Shown here in pieces: positions 34,835-49,787 of a stretch of 64,000 nt of DNA (within the stretch, counting starts at the first letter, position 1; each line of letters starts with the position of its first letter). Origin of the DNA: Kitasatospora sp. NBC_01287 (GTDB lineage Bacteria > Actinomycetota > Actinomycetes > Streptomycetales > Streptomycetaceae). A program made the translations under genes and the position numbers. The stretch lies in the NCBI RefSeq assembly GCF_026340565.1, contig NZ_JAPEPB010000001.1:3324501-3388500 (forward strand), written 5' to 3'. The notes below the pieces were generated by a model. The model saw only the letters and a list, made by a program, of their open reading frames with translations. It was not told the DNA's origin and did no database searches.

Positions 34835-35947
34835 TCAGGCGATGGGGTGCAGCCAGCCGTGGGTGTCGGCCACGGTGCCGCCCTGGATGCCGAGCAGGGT
34901 CTCGCGCAGGCGCATGGTGACCGGGCCGGGCTCGCCCTTGCCCACGGTCCAGTCGGCGCGGGCGGACTTGACCGAGCCGACCGGGGTGATCACGGCGGCG
35001 GTCCCGCAGGCGAAGACCTCGGTGAGGGTGCCGTCGGCGTTGGCCTGCTTCCACTCGTCGGTGGAGATCTTGCGCTCCTCGGTGGCGTAGCCGAGGTCGG
35101 CGGCCATGGTGAGCAGCGAGTCGCGGGTGATGCCGGGCAGCAGGGCGCCGGAGAGCGCGGGGGTGACGATCTTCGCGTCCTCGCCCTCGCCGAAGACGAA
35201 GTAGAGGTTCATCCCCCCCATCTCCTCGATCCACTTGTGCTCCGCGGCGTCCAGCCAGACCACCTGGTCGCAGCCCTGGGCGGCGGCCTGCGCCTGGGCC
35301 ACCAGGGAGGCGGCGTAGTTGCCCGCGCACTTGGCGGCGCCGGTGCCGCCGGGGGCGGCGCGCACGTACTCCTCGGAGAGCCAGACCGAGACCGGCTTGA
35401 CGCCACCGGGGAAGTAGGCGCCGGCCGGGGAGGCGATCACCACGAAGAGGTACTCGTTGGCCGGGCGGACCCCGAGGCCGATCTCGGTGGCGAACATGAA
35501 GGGCCGCAGGTAGAGGCTCTGCTCGGCCTCGGTGGGCACCCACCCGCGGTCCTGCTGGACCAGCAGCTCGACGGCCTTGACGAAGGCCTCGGTGGGCAGC
35601 TCGGGCATCGCCAGGCGGCGGGCCGAGGCCTGGAAGCGGGTGGCGTTGGACTCGGGGCGGAAGGTGGCGACGGAGCCGTCGGGCTGGTGGTAGGCCTTGA
35701 GGCCCTCGAAGATCGCCTGCCCGTAGTGCAGGGTCATGTTCGCCGGGTCCATCTCCAGCGGCGCGTACGGGGTGAGCTGGGCGTCGTGCCAGCCGCGGCC
35801 CTCGGTCCAGCGGATGGTGACCATGTGGTCGGTGAAGATCCGGCCGAAACCGGGGTTCGCCAGCCGCGCCTCGCGCTCCGCCGCCGACAGCGGGTGCGCG
35901 GAGGGCTTGAGCTCGAACGTGATGGGCGCCTGGGTGGGCGTGGTCAT
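34835..35947 (-). CDS. ilvE: Branched-chain amino acid aminotransferase
   Basis: IlvE transfers the amino group between glutamate and the keto acids of Leu, Ile and Val. The 370-residue PLP fold-type IV enzyme is of the large BCAT type, with [24 protein letters not shown], the PLP-lysine region [28 protein letters not shown], and [10 protein letters not shown]. The ATG at 35947 has AAGGA about 9 nt upstream. It lies 186 nt downstream of leuB on the same strand. A 37-codon frame overlaps its start by 4 nt but is weakly supported. Confidence 0.95.
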   Translation of the reverse strand: MTTPTQAPITFELKPSAHPLSAAEREARLANPGFGRIFTDHMVTIRWTEGRGWHDAQLTPYAPLEMDPANMTLHYGQAIFEGLKAYHQPDGSVATFRPESNATRFQASARRLAMPELPTEAFVKAVELLVQQDRGWVPTEAEQSLYLRPFMFATEIGLGVRPANEYLFVVIASPAGAYFPGGVKPVSVWLSEEYVRAAPGGTGAAKCAGNYAASLVAQAQAAAQGCDQVVWLDAAEHKWIEEMGGMNLYFVFGEGEDAKIVTPALSGALLPGITRDSLLTMAADLGYATEERKISTDEWKQANADGTLTEVFACGTAAVITPVGSVKSARADWTVGKGEPGPVTMRLRETLLGIQGGTVADTHGWLHPIA

Positions 35948-36030
35948 GGCTTCTGTCCTTCACCGTGGGGTTGGTCAGGGCCGTTGACCGCCATCCGGCG
36001 GCGGGTCGGGGGACCCCCGGGTACGCCGAA

Positions 36031-36072
36031 GGCACGGCCCACTGTTGATACTCGCATCTAAGGGGCCGTGCC
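36031..36072 (-). terminator. Inverted repeat between leuB and ilvE
   Basis: GGCACGGCCC and GGGCCGTGCC form a perfect 10-bp stem around a 22-nt AT-richer loop. It may be the leuB terminator or part of the ilvE leader; the long loop makes the first less certain. Confidence 0.4.
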
Positions 36073-36133
36073 GAACAGCTGTGGGGTTGTCACGCCTCGA
36101 AGGGCGCCTCGTTCCGCCTCCCGGCCCGGCCCG

Positions 36134-37171
36134 TCAGCCGGCTACTCGGGCGGCGAGCGCGTCGCCGACCTCGGTGGTGGTGCGGGTGCCGGTGCGCTCG
36201 GCCAGGTCGGCGGCGACCGCCGCCTCGACCGCGGCCGCCTCGGTGGTGAAGCCGAGGTGGTCCAGCAGCAGGGCGACCGACAGCACGGTGGCGGTCGGGT
36301 CGGCCTTGCCCTGGCCCGCGATGTCCGGGGCGGAGCCGTGCACCGGCTCGAACATCGAGGGGAACTCATCGGAGGGGTTGATGTTGCCGCTCGCGGCCAG
36401 GCCGATGCCACCGGTCACGGCGGCGGCCAGGTCGGTCAGGATGTCGCCGAAGAGGTTGTCGGTGACGATCACGTCGAACCGCTCGGGCTGGGTGACGAAG
36501 AAGATGGTCGCCGCGTCCACGTGCAGGTAGTCGGTGGTGACCTCGGGGAAGTCCTGGCCGACCTGCTGGAAGATCCGGGTCCACAGGTGGCCGGCGTGCA
36601 CCAGCACGTTGTTCTTGTGGACCAGGGTCAGCTTCTTGCGCGGGCGGGCGGCGGCGCGGCGGTAGGCGTCGCGGACCACGCGCTCGATGCCGAAGGCGGT
36701 GTTGAGGCTGACCTCGGTGGCCACCTCCTGCGGCGTGCCGGTGCGCAGCGAGCCGCCGTTGCCCACGTAGGGGCCCTCGGTGCCCTCGCGGACCACCACG
36801 AAGTCGATCTCGGGGTCGCCGGCCAGCGGCGACGGCACGTTCGGGAAGAGCTTGCCCGGGCGCAGGTTGATGTGGTGGTCGAAGGCGAAGCGCAGCTTCA
36901 GCAGCAGCCCCCGCTCCAGCACCCCGGACGGGACCGACGGGTCCCCGATGGCGCCGAGCAGGATCGCGTCGTGCGACTTCAGCTCCGCCAGCACGGTGTC
37001 GGGCAGGGTCTCCCCGGTCGCGTGGTACCGGCGGGCGCCGAGGTCGTACTCGGTGGTCTCCAGCTTCACGTCGCCGGGGAGCGCGGCGGTGAGCACCTTG
37101 AGGCCTTCGGCGACGACTTCCTGGCCGATGCCGTCACCGGGGATCACTGCGAGACGAAGGGTGCGAGACAT
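36134..37171 (-). CDS. leuB: 3-isopropylmalate dehydrogenase
   Basis: LeuB oxidatively decarboxylates 3-isopropylmalate to 2-ketoisocaproate in leucine synthesis. The same activity on beta-methylmalate serves the citramalate route. The 345-residue protein begins [20 protein letters not shown]. It has the substrate and metal motifs [44 protein letters not shown] (NAD and Mg site), and [14 protein letters not shown]. The ATG at 37171 is at the usual family start, and longer readings begin inside the adjacent decayed gene. GGAG is present about 13 nt upstream. Confidence 0.95.
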   Translation of the reverse strand: MSRTLRLAVIPGDGIGQEVVAEGLKVLTAALPGDVKLETTEYDLGARRYHATGETLPDTVLAELKSHDAILLGAIGDPSVPSGVLERGLLLKLRFAFDHHINLRPGKLFPNVPSPLAGDPEIDFVVVREGTEGPYVGNGGSLRTGTPQEVATEVSLNTAFGIERVVRDAYRRAAARPRKKLTLVHKNNVLVHAGHLWTRIFQQVGQDFPEVTTDYLHVDAATIFFVTQPERFDVIVTDNLFGDILTDLAAAVTGGIGLAASGNINPSDEFPSMFEPVHGSAPDIAGQGKADPTATVLSVALLLDHLGFTTEAAAVEAAVAADLAERTGTRTTTEVGDALAARVAG

Positions 37172-37181
37172 GCCGGGAACG

Positions 37182-37568
37182 CTACTCCTGCGTCCCAGGG
37201 GATGACATCTTCCGTCCACTATCCGGACGGATGGTCAGCGGGACGTCGAGCGGGAAGGGGTGCTCCACGGTCAGGCGGTCGTGGAAGATGCCGGTGGGGA
37301 CGTAGCTCGGGCTCGGGCCGGTTCCGCTCGTCGAGCTTCACGGTCATCTCCCGCCAGACCTCCCAGCCCGCGGGAGCGGCACGCTCCAGCGCGCACGCTC
37401 AAGCACCCGGATCATCAGCGAGTGAGACGTGGTCTGCGGGCTCACGAAGATCAGGCTCCCGTCGATCAGCTCCGTGTGCGGAGGCAGGTCCGGGAGCCGG
37501 TCCAGGTCATCGGCCGTCCAGCCGCCGACGGGCGGCCGGAGCCAGTCCGGGAACGGTTCGACGCTCAT
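37182..37568 (-). pseudogene. Decayed Uma2-family nuclease-like gene
   Basis: The first frame, from the ATG at 37568, reads MSVEPFPDWLRPPVGGWTAD, then PPHTELIDGSLIFVSPQTTSHS. This is the start of a Uma2 (DUF820) restriction-endonuclease-fold protein. After VLERA the homology shifts frame to WEVWREMTVKLDERNRPEPE. A second break, with loss of the middle of the domain, joins this to YVPTGIFHDRLTVEHPFPLD in another frame, which runs to the stop at 37182. Intact members are about 190 residues, so two frame changes and an internal deletion have destroyed this copy. Streptomyces genomes carry many Uma2 genes. Confidence 0.7.
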
Positions 37569-37663
37569 CATTGCTCCCGTGCGAGAGATTCTGGCGATCC
37601 AGTTCAGGCTACCCGGCGGGTCCTGAGGCGGGATCACCCGAACGTGTCCCGGATGATGTCGCT

Positions 37664-40094
37664 ATGCGGGAGAGGCGGGCGCCCCTGGGGGCGGCGGGGC
37701 TGGCGATGGGGGCGTACGCGCTGGCGCTCGGAGCGCGGGGGGCGTATCCGTTCGGGCACGGGCCCCGGCCCGGCACGGTGCTGGCGGAGCAGGTGGTGCC
37801 GCTGCACACGCACCTCTGGGACCTGCTGCACGGGCAGGGCGGCGGCGACCTGCTGCTCAACTGGAACAGCGGGTACGGCGTGCCGTTCCTGCCCGACCTG
37901 ATGAGCGGGCTGCTGAACCCCTTCTCGCTGCTGGTGCTGCTCTTCCCGCGCGATCAGGTGGGCCTGGCCGTCTTCCTCGGCACCCTGCTGAGCATCGGGC
38001 TGGCCACCGCGCTGATGACCGTCTTCCTCGGGCGGCTGCACCCGGGCCCGGGGTGGCTGCGGGCGCTGCTCGCCACCGGCTACGGGCTCTGCGCCTGGGT
38101 GCTGGTGGACGGGGTGGAGCAGCCGGCCTGGCTCTGGGGGCTGGTCTCGCTGCCGATGCTCTGCCTGGCCGCCGACCGCTGCCTGCGGCGCACCGGCTGG
38201 CCGCTGGGCGCGGCGGCCGTCGCGCTGGCCTGGGTCGGCGACTTCTACACCGCCGCGACCGCCTCGCTCGGAGCCGGCCTGGTGCTGGTGCTGCGGCTGC
38301 TGCTGGACCGGCGGCCGGTCCGGGAGCGGCTGCGCGTGCTGGGGCGGGCGCTGGCGATGGCGGCGGTCGGGATCGCGGCGGCCACGCCGGTGCTCTGGGT
38401 GACCTTCGAGGCCGGCCGCGCCGCGGTACCCGCCGCCGTGCTGCGCCCCGCTCCCCCGGGCCTCGGCGACTACCTGGCCCAACTGCTGCCCGGCGGCCTC
38501 ACCGCCCGGGCGCTGCCGCAGGTCTTCACCGGCGTGCTGGGCCTGCTGCTGGTGGCGGCGCTGCCGTTCAACCGCGGGGTGCGCGCGGCCGAGCGGCTGG
38601 CCTGGACAGGCGCGCTGGTGCTGGGCGCGGCTTCCTTCGCGTGGCGCCCCGCCCTGCTGCTCTGGCACCTGTCGAACGCGCCGGAGGGCGACCCGTACCG
38701 GTCGACCTTCGTGCTGAGCGGGCTGCTGACCATGGCGGCCTGGACCTGCCTGGCGCACCGGCCCACCCCGCTCGCGCTGGGCGGCGGGGTGGCGCTGCTC
38801 GCGCTGCCGGCCGCGCTGACCCACGGGCGGGGCGGCGGCGGGGCGGCGGCCTGGCTGCTGCTGGGTCTCGGGGTGCCGGTGGCGGTGGCGGCGCTGTGGG
38901 GCCTGGGGAGATCACCCCGGCTGGCGACGGCCGTGCTGGGCTGCGCCGTGCTGGCCGGGTCGGGCGGGGCCGCGTACACCCTGCTGGGGCCGACCGATCG
39001 GCAGCGCGACCGACCGGCGACCGGGCCCGAGGCGGCGGAACTGCGGCAGGCCCGGCAGCTGGTGCGGGCGGCCGACAGCTGGCCGGCCGGGCGCAGCGAC
39101 CCCGGGCCGCACGTCTTCACCGGCAACGACCCGATGCTGCTGGGCGGCGAGGGCGGCGGCTACCGCAGCGACTACCTGCCGCAGGCCACCGCGCAGGCGC
39201 TGCACGGGCTGGGCGCCGGCCGGCTGCGGCAGGGGCGGCAGACGCTCAGCTTCGCCGATCCGGTCGGGCAGGCGCTCTTCGGGATCACCGCCTCGCTGCA
39301 GCCCGATCTGACGCAACTCCGCGGCCCCGCCGCACCGCTGGTGACGGTGCCCCCCGCCGCACCGGCGGGCGGCCTCTCACTCTGGGCGCGGCGGGAGCGG
39401 CTGCTCGGCGCGACGGTGTACCAGGTCCCGGCACTGGTGCCGGGCGGCGGCCCGGCGGCGCCCACCGACCACGGGCGCAGCGGCTGGTCGCTGCCCACCA
39501 CCCCGCCCGGCAGCGACGGCACGGTGCTCACCGCGCGCTGCGACCCGGGACGGGCGGCCTACCTCTACGCGCCCTACCTCGCCGGCCGGCTGACCTGGCC
39601 GGGCGGCTCGCTGGACGCGCACGGGGAGCAGGACGCGACGGCGCTGCCGGTCATCGCGCTCGGCCCGGTGCCGGCCGACGGGGTGGTGCGGGTGACGGTC
39701 CGGGTCGAGCCGGCCACCCAGGTGCCGGCCGAGCCCTTCGCCTGCCTGGACGAGGCGGCACTGGCCGACGCCCTGCGGGAGCTGCGCGCGCACGGCGCCA
39801 CGCGGGTGCGGGCGGGCGGCCACTCCCTGTCGGCCCGGCTGCCGCCCGGCAGCACCGGCACCGCCGTGCTCGCGGTGCCGGCCGTGCCGGGCTGGCGCTG
39901 CGCGGTGGACGGCGGGCCGGCCGTCGCGGCCGGGTCGGCCGAGGGGCTGCTCGCGGTGCCGCTGGGGAGCGGCGCCGGGAGCCTCGCCTGCTCCTACCGG
40001 CAGCCGGGGCTGGCGCCGGGCCTGCGGGTGGCGGCCGGCGCGCTCGGGGCCTGGGTGCTGGTGACCGGCTGGGCCTGGTGGCGGCGGCGCGGCG

Positions 40095-40114
<20 letters not shown>
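37664..40114 (+). CDS. YfhO-family polytopic membrane protein
   Basis: The 816-residue protein has about a dozen hydrophobic segments in its first 450 residues (for example LLNPFSLLVLLFPRD and VGLAVFLGTLLSIGLATALMTVF). A large extracytoplasmic C-terminal region follows and then a last membrane span (VAAGALGAWVLVTGWAWW). The motif HLWDLLHGQGGGDLLLNWNSGYGVPFLPD is typical of YfhO-type proteins, which in Firmicutes glycosylate teichoic acids. The substrate here is unknown. The ATG at 37664 lacks a ribosome site. Its 3' end overlaps the convergent subtilase gene by 20 bp. Confidence 0.8.
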
Positions 40115-43628
<3,514 letters not shown>

Positions 43629-43711
43629 TACCCCAGGATCGGGCCCTGACCGGGCCGCCCACCCGGATTCTGAGCAAGCGTCAGGCCAATGGCCCAACGC
43701 TTTACCGAAGG

Positions 43712-43879
43712 TCAGTGACCGGTGGCGCCGCCGTTGTCGCGCCGGTCGAGCGCGCGCTGCAGAGCGGCGGCGGCGTCGGCCGAGGTGGGCGAATCGCCGC
43801 GGCGGCGGCGCCGGCGCGCGGGGGCGACGGCGGTCGAGGTGTGGTCGCGGTGGCTGAGCAGGTCTGCGGTGGGGGGCAT
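43712..43879 (-). CDS. Small hypothetical protein, 55 aa
   Basis: From the ATG at 43879, with AGGAG 6 nt upstream, the product starts MPPTADLLSHRDHTSTAV. An ARRRRRRGD basic cluster follows, then a short Ala-rich helix (TSADAAAALQRALDRRD). There is no membrane segment. It is separated from the subtilase start by 83 nt on the same strand. I recognise no family. The good ribosome site supports a real gene. Confidence 0.5.
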   Translation of the reverse strand: MPPTADLLSHRDHTSTAVAPARRRRRRGDSPTSADAAAALQRALDRRDNGGATGH

Positions 43880-44205
43880 ACCGGGCTCCTTGGTCCAGGG
43901 GACGCCGAACGGCGCCGGTGCGGGGAGGGAGGAGGGGGGTACGCCTGGCGGGGATCGCCCGCCACGCTGCGTACGGCACGCACGGGCCACCCGCCCGGGC
44001 CGGTTGGTGGGGCCCGTCGACGGTGGCTTTCTGGTGCGGCCATTTCAAGGTACGCCCGGGTCCGGCGGCTGTCTCTAGATTTAGTTGGATTTCCTAGTAT
44101 CTGAGACAGGGCTCACCCGGACCGCTCAGCGGGCCGTGCGAACGGCGGGGCCCGGACCGTCGAAACGGTCCGGGCCCCGGTGGTCCTGCGCCTGCCGAGG
44201 GGGCG
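43880..44205. promoter_or_regulatory. Intergenic region between serA and the 55-aa gene
   Basis: The region holds the serA terminator at its right end and an AT-rich patch at about 44070-44110, in which CTGTCTC (44069-44075) and GAGACAG (44103-44109) form an inverted repeat around sequence containing CTAGATTTAG and TTCCTAG. This patch is the likely promoter/operator of the 55-aa gene. No other gene is visible. Confidence 0.4.
44147..44178 (-). terminator. serA terminator
   Basis: A perfect 14-bp stem (GGGGCCCGGACCGT and its complement) with a CGAA tetraloop lies 27 nt after the serA stop. Confidence 0.85.
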
Positions 44206-45807
44206 TCAGCCCAGGTCGACGCCGCGGGCGAACTTGGCCCCGATCTCGCTGGCGATCTCGGCCAGCACCTCCTGCGGGATCTCGGAGTCGACCGTGATCG
44301 AGGCCAGCGCGTCCTTGGTCTCGCGGTCCCGGGCCACCTGCATGCCGGCGATGTTGATGTCGGCGTCGCCGAGGATCCGGCCCAGGGTGCCGACCACGCC
44401 GGGGCGGTCCTCGTACTTGAAGAAGGCCATGTGGTCGGTGAGCGCGACGTCCACGTCGAAGCCGTCCACGCCGACGATCTTCTGCTGCTGCTTCGGGCCG
44501 GAGAGGGTGCCGGAGATCGCGATCTCGGCGCCGTCGGCCAGGGTGCCGCGCACGGTGATCACGTTGCGGTGCTCGGCGCTCTCGCTGCTGGTGGTCAGCC
44601 GCACCTCGACGCCGCGCTCCTGGGCGAACAGCGGGGCGTTGACGTAGGAGACGGTCTCGGCCACCACGTCCTCGAAGACGCCCTTGAGCGCGGAGAGTTC
44701 GAGCACCTTGACGTCGTGCTGGGTGATCTCGCCGCGCACCTCGACGTCGAGCCGCACCGCCACCTCGCCGGCCAGCGCGGTGAAGATCCGGCCCAGCTTC
44801 TCGGCCAGCGGCAGGCCGGGGCGCACGTCCTCGGCGATCACGCCGCCCTGCACGTTGACCGCGTCCGGGACCAGCTCGCCGGCCAGCGCCAGGCGCACCG
44901 ACCTGGCCACCGCGATGCCGGCCTTCTCCTGCGCCTCGTCGGTGGAGGCGCCCAGGTGCGGGGTGGCCACCACGTTGTCGAAGGTGAAGAGCGGGGAGTC
45001 CGTGCACGGCTCCTTGGCGTAGACGTCCAGGCCCGCGCCGGCCACCCGGCCCTCCTTGAGGGCGCTGGCGAGCGCGGCCTCGTCCACGATGCCGCCGCGG
45101 GCGGCGTTGACGATCCGCACGCTCGGCTTGACCTTGTGCAGCGCGTCGTCGCCGATCAGGCCGATCGTCTCGGGGGTCTTGGGCAGGTGCACGGTGATGA
45201 AGTCGGAGACCTCCAGCAGCTCGTCCAGCGAGAGCAGCTTGACGCCCATCTGGGCCGCGCGGGCGGCCTGGATGTAGGGGTCGTAGGCGACGATCTTCAT
45301 GCCGAAGGCGGACATCCGCTGGGCGACCAGCACGCCGATCCGGCCCAGGCCCACCACGCCGAGGGTCTTCTCGGAGAGCTCCACGCCGGTGTACTTGTTG
45401 CGCTTCCACTCACCGGCCTTGAGCGCGGAGTTGGCGGGCGCGATGTTGCGGGCCACCGAGATCAGCAGGCCGCAGGCGAGCTCGGCGGCGGTGACGATGT
45501 TGGAGGTCGGGGCGTTCACGACCATCACGCCGGCCTTGGTGGCGGCGGCCACGTCGACGTTGTCCAGGCCGACACCGGCCCGGGCGACCACCTTGAGCCG
45601 CGTGGCGACGGCCAGCGCCTCGGCGTCGATCCGGGTGGCCGAGCGGATCAGGATCGCGTCCACCTCCGCGATCGCGGTCAGCAGCTCGGTGCGGTCGGCG
45701 CCGTCGCAGTGGCGGATCTCGAAGTCCGGCCCCAGGGCGTCCACGGTGGCGGGCGACAGCTCTTCGGCGATCAGTACCACGGCGGTCTTGGATGTCACAG
45801 TGCTCAC
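44206..45807 (-). CDS. serA: D-3-phosphoglycerate dehydrogenase
   Basis: SerA oxidises 3-phosphoglycerate to start serine synthesis. The 533-residue protein is the long type I form. It has a substrate domain with NAPTSNIVTAAELACGLLIS, the NAD-binding GLGRIGVLVAQR, catalytic VNAARGGIVDEAAL and ATPHLGASTDEAQ, an intervening allosteric domain (about 320-450), and a C-terminal ACT domain (RPGVVGTLGRILGDADINIAGMQVAR) for serine feedback. The GTG at 45807 is preceded by AAGGA placed in the loop of a short hairpin, GACAGT-AAGGACA-ACTGTC. It lies downstream of ilvC but has a 272-nt gap and its own leader. Confidence 0.95.
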   Translation of the reverse strand: MSTVTSKTAVVLIAEELSPATVDALGPDFEIRHCDGADRTELLTAIAEVDAILIRSATRIDAEALAVATRLKVVARAGVGLDNVDVAAATKAGVMVVNAPTSNIVTAAELACGLLISVARNIAPANSALKAGEWKRNKYTGVELSEKTLGVVGLGRIGVLVAQRMSAFGMKIVAYDPYIQAARAAQMGVKLLSLDELLEVSDFITVHLPKTPETIGLIGDDALHKVKPSVRIVNAARGGIVDEAALASALKEGRVAGAGLDVYAKEPCTDSPLFTFDNVVATPHLGASTDEAQEKAGIAVARSVRLALAGELVPDAVNVQGGVIAEDVRPGLPLAEKLGRIFTALAGEVAVRLDVEVRGEITQHDVKVLELSALKGVFEDVVAETVSYVNAPLFAQERGVEVRLTTSSESAEHRNVITVRGTLADGAEIAISGTLSGPKQQQKIVGVDGFDVDVALTDHMAFFKYEDRPGVVGTLGRILGDADINIAGMQVARDRETKDALASITVDSEIPQEVLAEIASEIGAKFARGVDLG

Positions 45808-46028
45808 GACAGTTGTCCTTACTGTCCGGAATTCCCCCGCTCCACTGTCACGTGGGTGGCGTGGCCGGTCGGGAAACACCGGCAGGCGTGGGGGGAATGG
45901 AGGCATGCCGCGTGGATAGACGCACGACGCTGTGGGCCTGACGCGCACTCGGAAGTGTATCGACGCACAGGGGAGTTGCCTGTGCCCGTGCGGCGAAATC
46001 ACCCGCACGGGATCAGACGGGTTGTACA

Positions 46029-46061
46029 GCGGGGACAGGCCCGGTGCCGGCCTGTCCCCGC
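46029..46061 (-). terminator. ilvC terminator
   Basis: A perfect 13-bp stem (GCGGGGACAGGCC and its complement, 7-nt loop) lies 18 nt after the ilvC stop. A second 9-bp hairpin follows at 45985-46011. Confidence 0.8.
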
Positions 46062-46079
46062 GGTGTCGCCGAGCGCCGC

Positions 46080-47141
<1,062 letters not shown>

Positions 47142-47187
47142 TCAGGGGGTCGCGCCCAGAGGATGAGACGGCGCGCGCCGGCCGCGC

Positions 47188-47721
47188 TCAGGCGCTGCGG
47201 TCCAGGGCTCGCAGCGAGCGGTCGGTGATGGACCGGGCACCGCGCCCGACCGCCACCAGGCCGGACTGGACGAGCTCCTTGATGCCGTACGGTTCCAGCA
47301 TCTTCAGCATCGCCTCCAGCTTGTCCGAGCTGCCGGTGGCCTCGATGGTCACGGCCTCCGGCGACACGTCCACGGTCTTGGCGCGGAAGAGCTGCACGAT
47401 CTCGACGACCTGCGACCGGGTCTCGTTGTCGGCCCGGACCTTGACCAGGACCAGTTCCCGCTGGATCGCAGCGGACTGGTCGAGCTCGACGATCTTTATC
47501 ACGTTGATCAGCTTGTTGAGCTGCTTGGTGACCTGCTCGAGCGGCAGGTCCTCGACGTTGACCACGATGGTCATCCGGGAGATGTCCGGGTGCTCGGTGG
47601 GGCCGACGGCGAGGGAGTCGATGTTGAAGCCCCGACGGGAGAACAGCGCGGCGATGCGGGCGAGCACGCCGGGCTTGTTCTCGACCAGGACGGAGAGGGT
47701 GTGCTTGGACATGGTGCTCAT
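47188..47721 (-). CDS. ilvN: Acetolactate synthase small (regulatory) subunit
   Basis: IlvN binds valine and controls the catalytic IlvB subunit. The 177-residue protein has an N-terminal ACT domain (TLSVLVENKPGVLARIAALFSRRGFNID, residues about 8-35) and a second regulatory domain with ELVLVKVRAD and the ending IKELVQSGLVAVGRGARSI. Two starts are possible, ATG 47721 or ATG 47712; I use the first because of homology length. It follows ilvB by 29 nt. Confidence 0.95.
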   Translation of the reverse strand: MSTMSKHTLSVLVENKPGVLARIAALFSRRGFNIDSLAVGPTEHPDISRMTIVVNVEDLPLEQVTKQLNKLINVIKIVELDQSAAIQRELVLVKVRADNETRSQVVEIVQLFRAKTVDVSPEAVTIEATGSSDKLEAMLKMLEPYGIKELVQSGLVAVGRGARSITDRSLRALDRSA

Positions 47722-47750
47722 TCCGTGGTCGAAGTGGTCGAAGGGGCTGG

Positions 47751-49604
47751 TCAGTCGAGGTCGTCGCCGAAGTCGGGACGCACGTCCCGGGCGAACAGGA
47801 TCTCGTCGTTGCTGGTGCCGGCCGCGACCATCGGCCAGACCATCGCGTCCTGGTGGACGATGAAGTCGATCACCACCGGGCGGTCGTTGATCGCCATCGC
47901 CTGCTCGATCACCGCGTCCAGGTCCTCCGGGCGCTCGCAGCGCAGGCCCACGCAGCCCATAGCCTCGGAGAGCAGCACGAAGTCCGGGATCCGGGTGCCC
48001 TGCGGCGGCGGGGCGACCCCGTCGTGCTCGGGGCCCGCGTGCAGCACGGTGTTGGAGTAGCGCTGGTTGTAGAAGAGCGTCTGCCACTGGCGGACCATGC
48101 CCAGCGAACCGTTGTTGATCACCGCGACCTTGATCGGGATGTTGTTCAGCGCGCAGGTGACCAGCTCCTGGTTGGTCATCTGGAAGCAGCCGTCGCCGTC
48201 GATCGCCCAGACCGCCGACTCCGGCCGGCCCGCCTTGGCCCCCATCGCGGCCGGCACCGCGTAGCCCATGGTGCCCGCGCCGCCGGAGTTCAGCCAGGTG
48301 GCCGGCTTCTCGTAGCTGATGAACTGCGAGGCCCACATCTGGTGCTGGCCGACGCCCGCCGCGTAGATGGCGTCCGGGCCCACCAGCTGACCGATCCGCT
48401 CGATCACCTGCTGCGGCGAGAGCTCCCCGGCCGGGGCCGGCTCGTAGCCCAGCGGGTAGGTCTTCTTCCACTCGTTGAGCTTGACCCACCAGTCGCCGTA
48501 GTCGCCCTTGCGGCCGGCCTCGTGCTCGGCCTGGACGGCGACGATCAGGTCGGCCAGCACCTCGCGGGCGTCGCCCACGATCGGCACGTCGGCCGGGCGG
48601 TTCTTGCCGATCTCGGCCGGGTCGATGTCGGCGTGCACGACCTTCGCGAACGGCGCGAAGCTGTCCAGCTTGCCGGTGACCCGGTCGTCGAACCGGGCGC
48701 CGAGGGTGAAGAGCAGGTCCGACTTCTGCAGCGCGGTGACCGCCGGGACGCTGCCGTGCATGCCGGGCATGCCCAGGTGCTGCGGGTGGCTGTCGGGGAA
48801 GGCGCCCAACGCCATCAGGGTGGTGACCACCGGGGCGCCGGTCAGCTCGGCCAGGATCCGCAGCTCGGTGGTGGCGTTCGCCTTGAGCACGCCACCACCC
48901 ACGTAGAGGACCGGCTTCTTCGCCGCGACCAGCAGCTTGGCGGCCTCGCGGATCTGCTTGGCGTGCGGCTTGGTGACCGGGCGGTAGCCGGGCAGCGAGG
49001 TCTCCACCGGCCAGCGGAAGACGGTGGTGGACTGCAGCGCGTCCTTGGCGATGTCGACCAGCACGGGGCCGGGGCGGCCGGTGGCGGCGATGTGGAAGGC
49101 CTCGGCGATCACCCGGGGGATCTCGGCCGGGTCGGTGACCAGGAAGTTGTGCTTGGTGATCGGCATCGTGATGCCGCAGATGTCCGCCTCCTGGAAGGCG
49201 TCGGTGCCGATCGCCTTGGAGGCGACCTGGCCGGTGATCGCCACCATCGGGACCGAGTCCATGTAGGCGTCGGCGATCGGGGTGACCAGGTTGGTCGCGC
49301 CCGGGCCCGAAGTGGCCATGCAGACGCCCACCTTGCCGGTGGCCTGCGCGTACCCGGTGGCCGCGTGGCCCGCGCCCTGCTCGTGGCGGACCAGGATGTG
49401 GCGCACCTTGACCGAGTCCATCAGCGGGTCGTACGCCGGCAGGATCGCCCCGCCCGGGATGCCGAAGATCGTGTCCGCGCCGACCGCCTCCAGCGAGCGG
49501 ACGAGCGACTGCGCGCCGGTCATCGTCTCGACGACCACGGACGCGTCCGCGGACGGGGCGGCCGGGTGGTCCCCGCGGCGGGGGGATGCCGTGTGCTCAG
49601 TCAT
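47751..49604 (-). CDS. ilvB: Acetolactate synthase large subunit
   Basis: IlvB makes acetolactate and acetohydroxybutyrate from pyruvate and 2-ketobutyrate using thiamine pyrophosphate. The 617-residue protein has [23 protein letters not shown], the catalytic Glu region [16 protein letters not shown], a FAD-binding middle domain, and the TPP motif [22 protein letters not shown]. It starts at ATG 49604 after a 220-nt leader containing a leader peptide and terminator. It heads the ilvB-ilvN-ilvC operon. Confidence 0.97.
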   Translation of the reverse strand: MTEHTASPRRGDHPAAPSADASVVVETMTGAQSLVRSLEAVGADTIFGIPGGAILPAYDPLMDSVKVRHILVRHEQGAGHAATGYAQATGKVGVCMATSGPGATNLVTPIADAYMDSVPMVAITGQVASKAIGTDAFQEADICGITMPITKHNFLVTDPAEIPRVIAEAFHIAATGRPGPVLVDIAKDALQSTTVFRWPVETSLPGYRPVTKPHAKQIREAAKLLVAAKKPVLYVGGGVLKANATTELRILAELTGAPVVTTLMALGAFPDSHPQHLGMPGMHGSVPAVTALQKSDLLFTLGARFDDRVTGKLDSFAPFAKVVHADIDPAEIGKNRPADVPIVGDAREVLADLIVAVQAEHEAGRKGDYGDWWVKLNEWKKTYPLGYEPAPAGELSPQQVIERIGQLVGPDAIYAAGVGQHQMWASQFISYEKPATWLNSGGAGTMGYAVPAAMGAKAGRPESAVWAIDGDGCFQMTNQELVTCALNNIPIKVAVINNGSLGMVRQWQTLFYNQRYSNTVLHAGPEHDGVAPPPQGTRIPDFVLLSEAMGCVGLRCERPEDLDAVIEQAMAINDRPVVIDFIVHQDAMVWPMVAAGTSNDEILFARDVRPDFGDDLD

Positions 49605-49712
49605 CTGCCTGTCTTCTTTCGCCGGGCGACTGTCCGCTTCACACCATTTTCAGGCGAGTCGGACTGGCGGTACAACGGTGTTCGGAGGGAGTTCACATCG
49701 TGCGATTGCAAC

Positions 49713-49746
49713 AAAAAACCCCTCGTGCCAAGGGCAAGCGAGGGGT
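49713..49746 (-). terminator. Attenuator terminator in the ilvB leader
   Basis: On the minus strand ACCCCTCG pairs with CGAGGGGT around a 13-nt loop and is followed by TTTTTG. Just upstream a 12-bp stem, GGCGCGTCGGCT (49801-49790) with AGCCGACGCGCC (49758-49747), begins inside the leader peptide coding region and can act as the competing pause structure. Confidence 0.85.
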
Positions 49747-49787
49747 GGCGCGTCGGCTAGTCGTGAGTCGGGCACAGCAGCCCTGGC

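Noticed and set aside
35944-36057. 37-codon frame MRVSTVGRAFGVPGG... overlapping the ilvE start by ATGA, with four Val codons
   Set aside because: It could be a leader peptide, but it has no ribosome site, no following terminator and no clear promoter upstream of its ATG, so I did not list it as a gene.
36068-37663. Long open frame upstream of the YfhO gene, antisense to leuB
   Set aside because: It is the shadow of leuB on the opposite strand. The composition is Val/Gly/Arg-rich with no recognisable domain.
43629-44048. N-terminal extension of the subtilase by about 140 residues
   Set aside because: It runs through the 55-aa gene region and is Arg/Pro-rich. The signal peptide is best placed near the GTG at 43628.
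45848-45925. 25-codon frame MRLSTRHASIPPT... upstream of serA
   Set aside because: It contains three TCC Ser codons, but there is no ribosome site and no attenuator terminator after it. Chance is likely in this GC-rich DNA.
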